A DNA stretch of 42,284 bases from Deltaproteobacteria bacterium HGW-Deltaproteobacteria-13 (GTDB lineage Bacteria > Desulfobacterota > Syntrophia > Syntrophales > Smithellaceae). The position numbers and the translations under genes were made by a program. The notes beneath the pieces were generated by a model. The model saw nothing but the letters and a program-made list of their open reading frames with translations. It ran no database searches and was not told the origin of the DNA. The DNA is taken from NCBI GenBank assembly GCA_002840555.1, contig PHBJ01000005.1, positions 367,577-409,860 of the forward strand, read 5' to 3'. This document shows positions 9,574 to 17,247 of this stretch, one piece after another; positions within the stretch are counted from its first letter, which is position 1, and every line of letters begins with the position of its first letter.

Positions 9574-9649
9574 AAATATAATAAGCAGACCGTTTAATCA
9601 CCCATCCTAGATTGTCGTGGGGCCAGTCCGCCGGTGTGCCCATCTAACA

Positions 9650-9747
9650 TTTCACCCTTCACCTTTCACCCTTCACCGGCCTTTAACTTTGAACTTTGAA
9701 CGTTGAACATAGAACAGTTCTTTCTATCCACTATATTCCCTTCACTT
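9650..9747 (+). repeat. Intergenic heptamer tract 3
   Basis: The order TTCACCC TTCACCT TTCACCC TTCACC, then TTTAACT TTGAACT TTGAACG TTGAACA TAGAACA, then TTCTTTCTATCCACTATATTCCCTTCAC spacer units repeats tracts 1 and 2. It starts 77 bases after the JAMM gene, and its last TTCACT doubles as the -35 box of the next promoter. Confidence 0.8.
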
Positions 9748-9769
9748 CCATCGGAACCTATGCTACAAT
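9741..9769 (+). promoter_or_regulatory. Promoter for the cupin gene, -35 box inside the repeat tract
   Basis: TTCACT (9741-9746, 4/6 match), a 17-base spacer and TACAAT (9764-9769, 5/6 match). It lies ~29 bases upstream of the proposed TTG start at 9798. Confidence 0.4.
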
Positions 9770-9797
9770 TTTATCAATATCACGCCGGAGAATTTGT

Positions 9798-10229
9798 TTG
9801 GAAAAGATTGATGAACACCTGCTGGAGGTTCGCAGCTACGAGGGCGAAGGTTATCAGCCGCTGATCGACTATGATCAATGGCGGGTGGCGATCCTGCGTT
9901 ACTGTGATGAGCTTCTGCCCCATCGAATCTTCGCGATGCAGCGACATAACGAAACGGATGAGGTTTTCGTTCTTCTGGAAGGCCGGTGCATCCTGTTTCT
10001 CGGAGAAGGAAAGGAGACGATCACATCGATTACCAGCATTGATCTGGAACCGCGGAAGGTTTATAATGTCAGGCGCGGCGTATGGCACAGCCATACCTTA
10101 AATAGTGAAGCCTCCGTGCTGATTGTGGAAAACTGCAATACGACCATTCAAAACTCACCGAAGAAACTTTTGAGTGATGAGCAGCGCCGGCGAATCGTCG
10201 ATCTCACGCACGATTTATGGCAAGCCTAA
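9798..10229 (+). CDS. Small cupin-domain protein
   Basis: About 143 residues from a TTG at 9798, chosen because GGAG (9787-9790) sits 7 bases before it and a promoter lies just upstream. The frame stays open further upstream, but that part runs through the repeat tract and has no good signal. The core RHNETDEVFVLLEGRCILFLG and the later YNVRRGVWHSHTL form the two cupin motifs, with possible metal ligands H, E and H. Single-domain cupins bind metals, sugars or small molecules; the substrate here is unknown. No signal peptide is seen. It is convergent with the HEAT-repeat gene on the minus strand, 33 bases away. Confidence 0.7.
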   Translation: MEKIDEHLLEVRSYEGEGYQPLIDYDQWRVAILRYCDELLPHRIFAMQRHNETDEVFVLLEGRCILFLGEGKETITSITSIDLEPRKVYNVRRGVWHSHTLNSEASVLIVENCNTTIQNSPKKLLSDEQRRRIVDLTHDLWQA

Positions 10230-10262
10230 GCACTATTCACTATTCACGTTTCACGTTTTACT
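10229..10262 (+). repeat. Short heptamer tract 4 between convergent genes
   Basis: CACTATT CACTATT CACGTTT CACGTTT fills the 33 bases between the stops of the cupin gene (+) and the HEAT gene (-). It is a pure 7-base periodicity of the same TTCAC family. Confidence 0.65.
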
Positions 10263-11780
10263 TTATTTTCTTCTTATGTATGCCAACGCCCGTTCAGCGG
10301 CATATTTGACTTCTTTAGGATATGACCCGATCCCCAGAATAGATTTTGATTCGGCAATTTCTGAAAGAGTTTTTACCGCTTCAGGCGAGCCAATAGCGCC
10401 AAGAGCATTGCATATCTCTTCCTGCAAGGATACTTGATCATTCTTAGCCATCGTGTCGTGTTTACTCTTGAGCATAAACTGTAGATCAGTCACCGCTTCC
10501 GTGCATTTGATTTTACCGAGCATTTCAACAATATTAATTCGCAATTCTTTATCGACATGAGGCAGAACAGACAGGAAAAATGATCCTCGCATTTTTCCTC
10601 CGGTCTGGACAATGCTTTTGAACGCCTCCTTGCGGACCCGTTTTTCTTGATGCAGCAGCAGAGGTTTGAGGATATCCACGTTTTTTTCATTGCCAATACG
10701 ACCCAGGACATACGCCATGTTGCGCAAGTAATACCATGGAGCATTCATATCAATACTTGCCTTGATGGCAGGTATTGCCGCAGGTCCCATCTCTTCAATA
10801 ATATGGATAATGCTTATGCGTGCTTTACTGTCGGTGGCCTTCCGGAGACCATCGAGCAATTTGTCTATTACAACATTGCCAAATCCCGCAAATATCTGAC
10901 AGGCTTCATTTTGTTTATTCCTCCCGTTGTCATTGATCTCTTTAAAGAGAATATTAAAGTTATTATCCGATGCCAGATTTCGGAGAACTTTCGAAGAGAC
11001 CTCCCGCACGTGATCATCTTTTATCAGTGCGCCGTCATTAATTTTACTAAAAACATTGATAATGGAAGCGGCTTCGGCAAAAAAACCATAGTTAATGAAT
11101 TCCTGAAGAAGTGTTTCCAAACGCTGGCATAATTCTTTGTATTCAGGCGTGCAGGCTTCTTCCTTCTCCACCCACCGGGCCGCTTGCATGGATGATTTCC
11201 TGATCATCTCCATTTTTTCTTCGGAAGGAATAGATTCAAGGGCTCCTTCCAACGCGTTCATCCGGTTGAATACTTTTTCCAGCCCGGCGACACTTTCGGA
11301 AATATTGTCCTCCGCAATATCAGGTTCAGAGACAATTTCCTGTTCCTTCTCCAATGTTATATATCCCTTATTATCCGGCTCAACATGCGCCGTTCTATCT
11401 TCCTTTGCAGGCTTGTTTTCAACCTGCAAAGTTTCCGGGTTTTCCGCGAGAAGGTTTACGAGAATATGCAGTTCTTTCTTCTCCAAATCTTGATCAAAAG
11501 AAATGTTCTTGATGTCTAAAGCGAGAAGAATATCCAACAGGGATGAAACAGGAATTGTGTTGTCTCCCCGCTGATTTAAATTATTTTCGCGGGACAGCTC
11601 TTTTTTTTCTAATTCCGCAAAAATCAAAGGAGCCTGCTGTCTTAAGGCTTCCAGCAGATGAAGATAAAGCGTTTCGATGGAATTCGTAATCGCAGGATTG
11701 TCAGGCCGCGCATTCTTTATAGCCGTGTATATCCCGACAAGTGCGTCAATTGCTTTGAGCTGTAAATTCATGTCTGCCAT
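10263..11780 (-). CDS. HEAT-repeat protein
   Basis: 505 residues on the minus strand, with a strong GGGAGGA Shine-Dalgarno before the ATG at 11780. The N-terminal ~90 residues are helical (LLDILLALDIKNISFDQD). An acidic, Glu-rich linker follows (~110-165). The C-terminal ~230 residues contain HEAT-like helical hairpins such as IEEMGPAAIPAIK, YVLGRIGNEKNVDILKPLL and ALGAIGSPEAVKTLSEIA. HEAT arrays are protein-binding scaffolds. No enzyme domain, signal peptide or membrane helix is visible. Proteins of this build often accompany two-component or c-di-GMP systems in deltaproteobacteria, but no partner is adjacent here. Confidence 0.8.
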   Translation of the reverse strand: MADMNLQLKAIDALVGIYTAIKNARPDNPAITNSIETLYLHLLEALRQQAPLIFAELEKKELSRENNLNQRGDNTIPVSSLLDILLALDIKNISFDQDLEKKELHILVNLLAENPETLQVENKPAKEDRTAHVEPDNKGYITLEKEQEIVSEPDIAEDNISESVAGLEKVFNRMNALEGALESIPSEEKMEMIRKSSMQAARWVEKEEACTPEYKELCQRLETLLQEFINYGFFAEAASIINVFSKINDGALIKDDHVREVSSKVLRNLASDNNFNILFKEINDNGRNKQNEACQIFAGFGNVVIDKLLDGLRKATDSKARISIIHIIEEMGPAAIPAIKASIDMNAPWYYLRNMAYVLGRIGNEKNVDILKPLLLHQEKRVRKEAFKSIVQTGGKMRGSFFLSVLPHVDKELRINIVEMLGKIKCTEAVTDLQFMLKSKHDTMAKNDQVSLQEEICNALGAIGSPEAVKTLSEIAESKSILGIGSYPKEVKYAAERALAYIRRK

Positions 11781-11931
11781 CCGTTCCTCCCTGTAAAAGT
11801 GCGGTCTTCTTCTTTTTAAATAATTCTAAAAATATTTTATGCGATTAAAAATTTACGGTTATTTATCTTTGATCAATTCTTTAATTAAGATTATAACATC
11901 TTTGAATATTTAACTCAATCGCCCAGACCTC

Positions 11932-11965
11932 CCTTCCCCTCACCCCTTCACCATCCGCTATTTTC
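11932..11965 (+). repeat. Short heptamer-like stretch in a 298-base gap
   Basis: CCCTTCCCCTCACCCCTTCACCATCC belongs to the TTCACC unit type. It lies between the divergent HEAT gene (-) and PlsC gene (+). The rest of 11781-12078 is AT-rich with no ORF or clear hairpin; promoters for both genes must lie here, but I could not fix them. Confidence 0.45.
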
Positions 11966-12078
11966 TCTTGCATTGCTTATTAGAAATAGTATTAAATATC
12001 AGTGACCTTTAGCTGAAGAAATTGATTTTTCATATCAACACATTTTCTTAACAGGCGCCCGTAAAAGAAAGCTGTGTT

Positions 12079-12825
12079 ATGAAATCACTTATCAGGATAG
12101 TATGCGTTGTGTGGCTTGGTTTTTGGGCGTCAATTGCAACTGTCATCCTGTGCATTTTCATCATCCCTGCGGGACTTTTAAGCCGTACCGGGAATCTTGC
12201 CTTCTCCCTTTCAAAGCTTTGGGCTTACACCATGCTTGCCATATCCTTTGTCCGCACGGAAATAAAAAACAAAGATAAGATTCGTCAGGGAACATCGTAT
12301 ATTATTATTTCCAACCATCAGTCGCTTTATGACATCATCTCGCTGGTTACCACATTAGGCATTCAATTCCGCTGGATCATCAAAAAGGAAATCCTCAAAG
12401 TCCCGATTTTCGGATACGGATTGTATGCCTCACGAAACATCTTCATCGACCGCTCCAACACCTCGAGTGCCATTGAGAGCATCAACAGGGGATTTAATCG
12501 TTTACCCGCGGGCGTGAGCGTGATGGTGTTTGCAGAAGGAACAAGATCTCCTGACGGGAAGATTCACGAATTTAAAAAGGGAGGATTCGTAACAGCCGTC
12601 AGGAGGAAGATCCCCATCCTGCCGGTTACAGTCAATGGAAGCCGGCGCATCCTGCCCAAGAAAAGTCTTGCCATGAAGCCGGGGAATATTCAGATTGTGG
12701 TCGGGGATCCTATCGATGTCACCGGCTATACCATCGATACGGTTCAAGACCTTATCGATAAGACGCGTCAGGAGATCATAAAGAATTTCGATCCGGATTA
12801 TACAGGGGAAAAACCGGCAACTTGA
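12079..12825 (+). CDS. plsC: 1-acylglycerol-3-phosphate O-acyltransferase (PlsC family)
   Basis: 248 residues. One or two N-terminal hydrophobic helices (~5-40) anchor it in the inner membrane. The acyltransferase motif I is NHQSLYD with H80 and D85. Motif III is FAEGTRSPDG with E153, G154 and R156. The downstream IPILPVTVNGS is motif IV. The enzyme acylates lysophosphatidate to phosphatidate in phospholipid synthesis. The ATG at 12079 has only a weak AAAGAAAG Shine-Dalgarno. It stands alone; the peroxiredoxin gene follows after 94 bases. Confidence 0.93.
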   Translation: MKSLIRIVCVVWLGFWASIATVILCIFIIPAGLLSRTGNLAFSLSKLWAYTMLAISFVRTEIKNKDKIRQGTSYIIISNHQSLYDIISLVTTLGIQFRWIIKKEILKVPIFGYGLYASRNIFIDRSNTSSAIESINRGFNRLPAGVSVMVFAEGTRSPDGKIHEFKKGGFVTAVRRKIPILPVTVNGSRRILPKKSLAMKPGNIQIVVGDPIDVTGYTIDTVQDLIDKTRQEIIKNFDPDYTGEKPAT

Positions 12826-12919
12826 CTTAATGGCCGGCAGCACATATGATTAACAATAGATTCAAGGGGAAATCGTGCGTACATAAAGCATCATAAATTA
12901 TCACTAAAGGAGATGCATC

Positions 12920-13396
12920 ATGAAGGGAAAAAGCATGGTCGCCATCGGAAAAACGGTTAAGGACTTCACTTTAAAGGGACAGGATAACAGGGATGTATGT
13001 CTTTCGGATTATCAGGGGAAAAATGTTCTGCTGTCCTTTCATCCCCTCGCCTGGACGCCGGTCTGCGCGAAACAGATGAAGACCTTGGAAAAAAGCAAAA
13101 AGGTCTTTGATAAGTATAACACCGTAGCTTTCGGTCTCAGCGTGGATAGCCGCCCCTGCAAAAGCGCTTGGGCAAAATCCCTGCGGATCAAAAACACGAA
13201 ACTGCTGGCCGATTTCTGGCCTCACGGCGGCGTGGCCAAATCATTGGGCCTGCTGAGGGCGGAGGGATTTTCCGAAAGGGCCAACATCCTGCTGGATGAA
13301 AAAGGCCGCATCCACTGGATCAAGATCTATCCCATCGGACAGCTGCCGGATATCGGGGAAGTCCTGAATGTCCTCAAAGGCATAACACGCGTCTGA
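12920..13396 (+). CDS. Peroxiredoxin (AhpC/TSA family)
   Basis: 158 residues with an AAAGGAGATG Shine-Dalgarno at a good distance from ATG 12920. A thioredoxin-like fold is suggested by VKDFTLKGQDNRDVCLSDY and VLLSFHPLAWTPVC. The peroxidatic Cys is C49, with T46 three residues before it as in the PxxxTxxC motif. A second Cys, C80 (SRPCKSAW), could act as an atypical resolving residue. Predicted to reduce hydrogen peroxide or organic peroxides in the cytoplasm; the reductant is unknown. The subgroup (AhpE-like or BCP-like) cannot be settled by eye. Confidence 0.9.
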   Translation: MKGKSMVAIGKTVKDFTLKGQDNRDVCLSDYQGKNVLLSFHPLAWTPVCAKQMKTLEKSKKVFDKYNTVAFGLSVDSRPCKSAWAKSLRIKNTKLLADFWPHGGVAKSLGLLRAEGFSERANILLDEKGRIHWIKIYPIGQLPDIGEVLNVLKGITRV

Positions 13397-13544
13397 AACA
13401 CGGGCGGCCAGGGTATCAGGAGTTATGAGTGAGGGAAGCATCATCCATTTCCCTCGACAATTTCAATTTTTTTTCGTATCATTTAGTTGATGCATAGCCT
13501 CTGTTTGGGGAGAAACGGGGGAATTGAGATAAAGAAAGAAGAAC

Positions 13545-14723
13545 ATGAAAAAAAAGATTACAAAAAGCTCATCCGGTTTCCAATGGTTATCTATAACATT
13601 AATCATTTCCCTACTGACAATATTTCCGCAGCAGCCGGCCTTTGCCATTCCTCTATCGGACAGCGCCAATCCTGTCAACGCCGCGGCAATGAAACTGGTT
13701 GCCTTTTGCTCCAATCCTAAAACAGGGCTCGATGCCCAGGCCGTGGCGACCCTCGTGGATTATGTCCTTGAGCCTAAATCAAACAAGGAAGCCGCTCTGC
13801 CAAAATTCCAGGATGCCACCGGCGCCTATTATGAATTCGATACCAGAATCAACTTCTCCAATTTCCTGCAATACGCTTATAACAGTAAAGTTCCATCGGT
13901 TCTCATGAGCCCGTCTTCGCTGCGATTTTCAGTCTGGACAGACCTCCCGGGCGAAATACAAAGAATGCCCGGCAACTGGAAATTGCCCGTGCCGGCCGGT
14001 AAGACGATAATCATTTACGGATCGGAACATGAAGGCATCACTCCCGATCTCAATACCGGCGTCTACTATGAATACGGCCTGAAAAGAACCGTCATCCTGC
14101 TTAATTACAAGGGGAAACAGGCACTGATTTCCGTTGCCAAGCAGCTTGAAATATCCGACGTCGGCAAGAAGGGCTTCGTCCTGGGAAAAGATGACGATTG
14201 GAATTATTATTATTCAGGTGAACTGGGCTCAGCCCAACAAGGCCTGGGATGGGTTAAGTCGTACATCTATGACTTATTCTCGGTGGGTGTCTATGTCGAG
14301 TCAGGCGCGAAGTCTTCATCGGTCAGGTCCGCTTCTTTTCATTGGATTCGTGCCGGCTGGTCCGGAATTAATTTTGTCAGAACGGATCATATCATTAAGG
14401 GAATGAAACGGCGCGCCAAAACTTTTAAAACAATCCTGGAATCACCCAATTTGCCTTCGCCAAAACAGATAGCCGCGACTCATCAATCCCTTAGTGCCTT
14501 ACCCAAAAATGATTTAGTTGAAAGATATACCACCCTGCAGCAGGCCCGGCAATCGTCGGCCGCTCAGAGCGGTAAAATCAACGCAAATGAAATGAAAAAA
14601 TCAGATTCCTATGCCAACATATCTAAAGAACAAATGATTCAGGAATTGATGCTGGAACATCTCAAGATAACCTTGGGCAAACCATCCCTGTTAGAGAAAA
14701 AATTAGTTCTGAGAAATAATTAA
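13545..14723 (+). CDS. Exported protein of unknown function
   Basis: 392 residues. A clear signal peptide occupies residues 1-33 (Lys-rich start, hydrophobic core, cleavage near AFA|IPLS). The mature part has no motif I recognise. It contains aromatic, beta-rich segments (TGVYYEYGLKRTVILLNYKG; DDDWNYYYSGELG) and a charged helical C-terminus (~345-392). A GYD-like or lipase triad was not found. The start at 13545 is preceded by AAAGAAAGAAG. A strong hairpin (14811-14853) lies ~88 bases downstream and probably separates it from the inhibitor/protease pair. Periplasmic or secreted location is likely. Confidence 0.7.
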   Translation: MKKKITKSSSGFQWLSITLIISLLTIFPQQPAFAIPLSDSANPVNAAAMKLVAFCSNPKTGLDAQAVATLVDYVLEPKSNKEAALPKFQDATGAYYEFDTRINFSNFLQYAYNSKVPSVLMSPSSLRFSVWTDLPGEIQRMPGNWKLPVPAGKTIIIYGSEHEGITPDLNTGVYYEYGLKRTVILLNYKGKQALISVAKQLEISDVGKKGFVLGKDDDWNYYYSGELGSAQQGLGWVKSYIYDLFSVGVYVESGAKSSSVRSASFHWIRAGWSGINFVRTDHIIKGMKRRAKTFKTILESPNLPSPKQIAATHQSLSALPKNDLVERYTTLQQARQSSAAQSGKINANEMKKSDSYANISKEQMIQELMLEHLKITLGKPSLLEKKLVLRNN

Positions 14724-14743
14724 TCCGTTATCGCATCACAGCA

Positions 14744-14777
14744 CGTAACCCATTCATTATCCGCCATTCACTATTCA
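14744..14777 (+). repeat. Short heptamer tract downstream of the exported protein
   Basis: CCCATTCATTATCCGCCATTCACTATTCA follows the TTCACTA unit pattern, ~20 bases after the stop codon at 14723. Confidence 0.5.
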
Positions 14778-14810
14778 AAATAATGAACATCTGGCGATGA
14801 ATCAGGAAAG

Positions 14811-14853
14811 CACGGTAATCCCCTTGCGAAAGTTTCGCAGGGGGATTACCGTG
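14811..14853. terminator. Long near-perfect hairpin, probable terminator or palindromic element
   Basis: CACGGTAATCCCC.TGCGAAA pairs with its complement over ~20 bases around a tiny AAAGTTT centre, with one G-T pair. No T run follows on either strand, only AAAAAA on the plus side. It could stop transcription from the gene at 13545 or be a small mobile palindrome. It lies in the 308-base gap 14724-15031, which otherwise holds a promoter. Confidence 0.6.
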
Positions 14854-14887
14854 AAAAAATGTTAAACTTTTTGCAGCGATTATTTCA

Positions 14888-14915
14888 TTGACAAAAAAAC
14901 ATTTCGGCTCATAAT
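14888..14915 (+). promoter_or_regulatory. Promoter for the inhibitor/protease operon
   Basis: TTGACA (14888-14893), a 16-base spacer and CATAAT (14910-14915). This predicts a leader of ~110 bases before ATG 15032. Confidence 0.55.
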
Positions 14916-15031
14916 CTTTAAATAAAAAAGGAAGTTCTTGTCAGCGGCAATCGTTCTTTTTTATCAAGAGAATCATTGTCCCGGGTTCATCGCTCCCAAT
15001 ATTTTGCCGTTCACAGGCTGCCAGGCAAAAG

Positions 15032-15484
15032 ATGATGAAAACAGCAATAAGAACAAAAACCCCAATGGCCGCGCTGACGCCGGCCATCCTATGTCAATTG
15101 ACTCTTTTCACCATCATTTCAGCATTTTATGGGTGTACAGGCGAGGCCAAGATGTTCATCATAACGGAAAAGCAGTCCGGCAGCGAGGTAAAAATTAAAC
15201 CCGGCGACATTATTCAGGTAGAGCTTCTCGCATTGGGAAGCGCTGGTTATAGCTGGTATATTGACCAACTTGACGGGGAATACTTAGAGCCTGTTTCCGA
15301 GAAGACCACGCAGGTTTCCAAAGACAGGAAAGTCGGGGCTCCTGCCCTCATGATATGGCAATTCAAGGCCAAAAAACAGGGCTCTACTGAGATCAAGATG
15401 GACCATTATCGCAAGTGGGAGGGCGTGGGAAAATCGGTAGATCATTTTTTTTTAAAAATTAACATTTCAGATAAGGGGAGGTAA
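15032..15484 (+). CDS. Chagasin-type (I42) cysteine protease inhibitor, probable lipoprotein
   Basis: 150 residues. A hydrophobic N-terminus (15-34) ends at C35 (SAFYGC), a plausible but imperfect lipobox, so the mature protein may be lipid-anchored. The inhibitor domain shows the I42 loops: LGSAGYSW (residues 68-75, equivalent to NPTTGYxW of chagasin), GAPALMIWQFKAKKQGS, and YRKW (126-129), where chagasin has RPW. I42 proteins block papain-family proteases by inserting these loops into the active-site cleft. Only 5 bases separate it from a papain-family protease gene, which strongly supports the call. The start is the first of two ATGs (15032, 15035); the Shine-Dalgarno is weak. The frame is open further upstream but offers no start codon. 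Confidence 0.85.
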   Translation: MMKTAIRTKTPMAALTPAILCQLTLFTIISAFYGCTGEAKMFIITEKQSGSEVKIKPGDIIQVELLALGSAGYSWYIDQLDGEYLEPVSEKTTQVSKDRKVGAPALMIWQFKAKKQGSTEIKMDHYRKWEGVGKSVDHFFLKINISDKGR

Positions 15485-15489
15485 CTGAT

Positions 15490-16470
15490 ATGAGGAAGAT
15501 ATTTTCACATAAAAATATAATATTGGGATTGTTAAATATTATTCTTCTGCTTTTTCTCAGTAGTCTGACATTTGCGGGAGAACTTGATGAAATCAAGGCA
15601 GCAATAGAGAGACATGGGGCGAAATGGACCGCCGGCGACACATCGGTGTCCAAATTACCTCATCGCGAGAGATTGTTGCGCGTCGGGATGATCAAACCAT
15701 CAGCAGCCGAGGCGGGACAGCCGGTGGCCGTGGCGCCGCTGACAGCAACCCTTCCGTCATCGCTTGACTGGCGTTACGGAGGAAGCCTTGGTAACGCTAA
15801 AGATTATGTCACCCCTGTCAGAGATCAAGGCAATTGCGGCAGTTGCTGGGCATTCGCGGCAACAGGCGCGCTGGAGTCTTACCGGTTAATTAATAAACCA
15901 GACAGCCGGTGCGGTTTAGGAGGCTGCGACCTCTCCGAACAGGCCCTTATTTCCTGCAGCAAAGCGGGAAGCTGCAGCGGAGGTTATATTGACAAGGCAT
16001 CAACATTCATTCGCAATACCGGAGACCCATTGGAAACTTGCAGTCCCTATAAAGCCGCGAACATGCCCTGCAAAAAAGCATGTTGTAACAACTGGCAGTC
16101 TTCGACATACAAGATCAGTTCCTGGACATGGGTAGCCACGACGTCGCCAACGGTAGCGGCCATCAAGAATGCCCTTACCTACGGGCCCCTCGTAACAACG
16201 ATGGACGTATACGCCGACTTTTTCTCATATACCAGCGGTGTCTACTCTTATACGACCGGCGCTTACCAGGGCGGCCATGCTATTCTTATTGTGGGCTATG
16301 ATGATGCCAACCAGTGTTTCATTGTCAAGAATAGCTGGGGCGGGAGTGATTGCAGCGATCCCGTGAATCATCCCGAGAATTGCTGGGGTGAATCAGGATA
16401 TTTTAGGATAGCGTATTCACAACTCAGTACTGTTGTTAAATTTGGTTATTACACCATTCTTTACAAGTGA
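15490..16470 (+). CDS. Secreted papain-family (C1A) cysteine protease
   Basis: 326 residues with a strong GGGGAGGT Shine-Dalgarno 7 bases before ATG 15490. The signal peptide (1-29) ends TFA|GELD. A short propeptide-like part follows (~30-80), then the mature domain from LPSSLDWR. Catalytic residues are all visible: Q113 (oxyanion hole) and C119 in DQGNCGSCWAF, H263 in GGHAILIVGYDD and N281 in VKNSWGG. Extra cysteines (CGLGGC, CSKAGSC, KKACC) suggest several disulfides, fitting a periplasmic or extracellular enzyme. It is probably co-transcribed with, and restrained by, the inhibitor just upstream. Its substrate is unknown. Confidence 0.95.
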   Translation: MRKIFSHKNIILGLLNIILLLFLSSLTFAGELDEIKAAIERHGAKWTAGDTSVSKLPHRERLLRVGMIKPSAAEAGQPVAVAPLTATLPSSLDWRYGGSLGNAKDYVTPVRDQGNCGSCWAFAATGALESYRLINKPDSRCGLGGCDLSEQALISCSKAGSCSGGYIDKASTFIRNTGDPLETCSPYKAANMPCKKACCNNWQSSTYKISSWTWVATTSPTVAAIKNALTYGPLVTTMDVYADFFSYTSGVYSYTTGAYQGGHAILIVGYDDANQCFIVKNSWGGSDCSDPVNHPENCWGESGYFRIAYSQLSTVVKFGYYTILYK

Positions 16471-16626
16471 GCGGCTGAACAAAAAAAGAGCATATCAACC
16501 GTTCTGAAATGATGAATACGCAGACGATAACCTTTAACAGTTCAACGATACATCAGTGAAAGGCAGAGCCCTTGCCGGCCCTGCCCTTCACTTACTCATC
16601 AGGAAAATGAGTTTACAAGATTCAGG

Positions 16627-16935
16627 TCACATGCCTATAATTTTCAAAGCCTCTTCAAGAGTCAGAAATACTTTATTTGCATATCTGTACCCCTGGATAC
16701 CATGAAACATCGACAGTCTATTAACCGCAAGAGTCATGGCATCATCAAGCTTTCCCTTTTTTACATCATAAATGACCATGGCTTTTATTCCCTGATGAGT
16801 TCCCCGCACGGCAACCGGCAAGATAGGAGTTGCCACGTTGGCATCATCCGGGAATTTTTTCATGGCCTTAAGGTAAGTCTCTGCTACTTCTTTTGCTTTG
16901 TCGTTCGGGTATAAAGATACTGTAAAAAGATACAT
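16627..16935 (-). CDS. Small unknown protein paired with DUF3303
   Basis: 102 residues on the minus strand, with an AAAGGAGACAAAAAATG start region. The protein opens MYLFTVSLYPNDKAKEVAETYLKAM and has alternating strands and helices (KAMVIYDVKKGKLDDAM; FHGIQGYRYANKVF) that suggest a dimeric ferredoxin-like alpha/beta fold. It starts 42 bases after the DUF3303 gene on the same strand, so both probably share one transcript. No signal peptide or catalytic motif is seen. The downstream 156 bases contain a weak hairpin (GGCAGAGCC/GGCCCTGCC, 16562-16585) that may serve as terminator. Confidence 0.7.
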   Translation of the reverse strand: MYLFTVSLYPNDKAKEVAETYLKAMKKFPDDANVATPILPVAVRGTHQGIKAMVIYDVKKGKLDDAMTLAVNRLSMFHGIQGYRYANKVFLTLEEALKIIGM

Positions 16936-16977
16936 TTTTTGTCTCCTTTATTTGAGTGAACAAATTTGTTGGGACAA

Positions 16978-17247
16978 TCAGCTCTTTTCATCCGGAAATA
17001 CCGCCGTTATTTCGCATAAAGGCACTATTTCCATCTTCATGAGATCGCTCCAGACTAAAGTGGATGTCATAGCGGCTTTGGGATCATTTCCCTCCAGAAG
17101 GATAAAACCTCTCCCTCCGCCGATATCAAACCATTCAGCAAGCTTTTTCATTCCCGGACTGAGAGCGACTCCTTTTTTCTCCAGACGTCTTTTTATTAAT
17201 GCATCTCTCTGTCCCGGTTCCCATGTATAAATATTCAAGAAAAGCAT
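16978..17247 (-). CDS. DUF3303-family small protein
   Basis: 89 residues with an AAAAGGAGGGA Shine-Dalgarno. MLFLNIYTWEPGQRDALIKRR, then GMKKLAEWFDIGGGRGF and TLVWSDLMKMEIVPL match the pattern of DUF3303 proteins (a dimeric alpha/beta-barrel-like fold of unknown function). It is the first gene of a two-gene minus-strand unit. Cytoplasmic location is likely. No substrate can be inferred. Confidence 0.8.
   Translation of the reverse strand: MLFLNIYTWEPGQRDALIKRRLEKKGVALSPGMKKLAEWFDIGGGRGFILLEGNDPKAAMTSTLVWSDLMKMEIVPLCEITAVFPDEKS

Noticed and set aside
9696-9797. Longer N-terminus for the cupin gene
   Set aside because: The extension is translated repeat tract, contains the promoter and lacks a ribosome site.
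14938-15198. 86-codon frame upstream of and overlapping the chagasin-like gene
   Set aside because: The TTG start is only 3 bases from a possible Shine-Dalgarno, the frame overlaps a clear inhibitor gene, and the product has a random composition.
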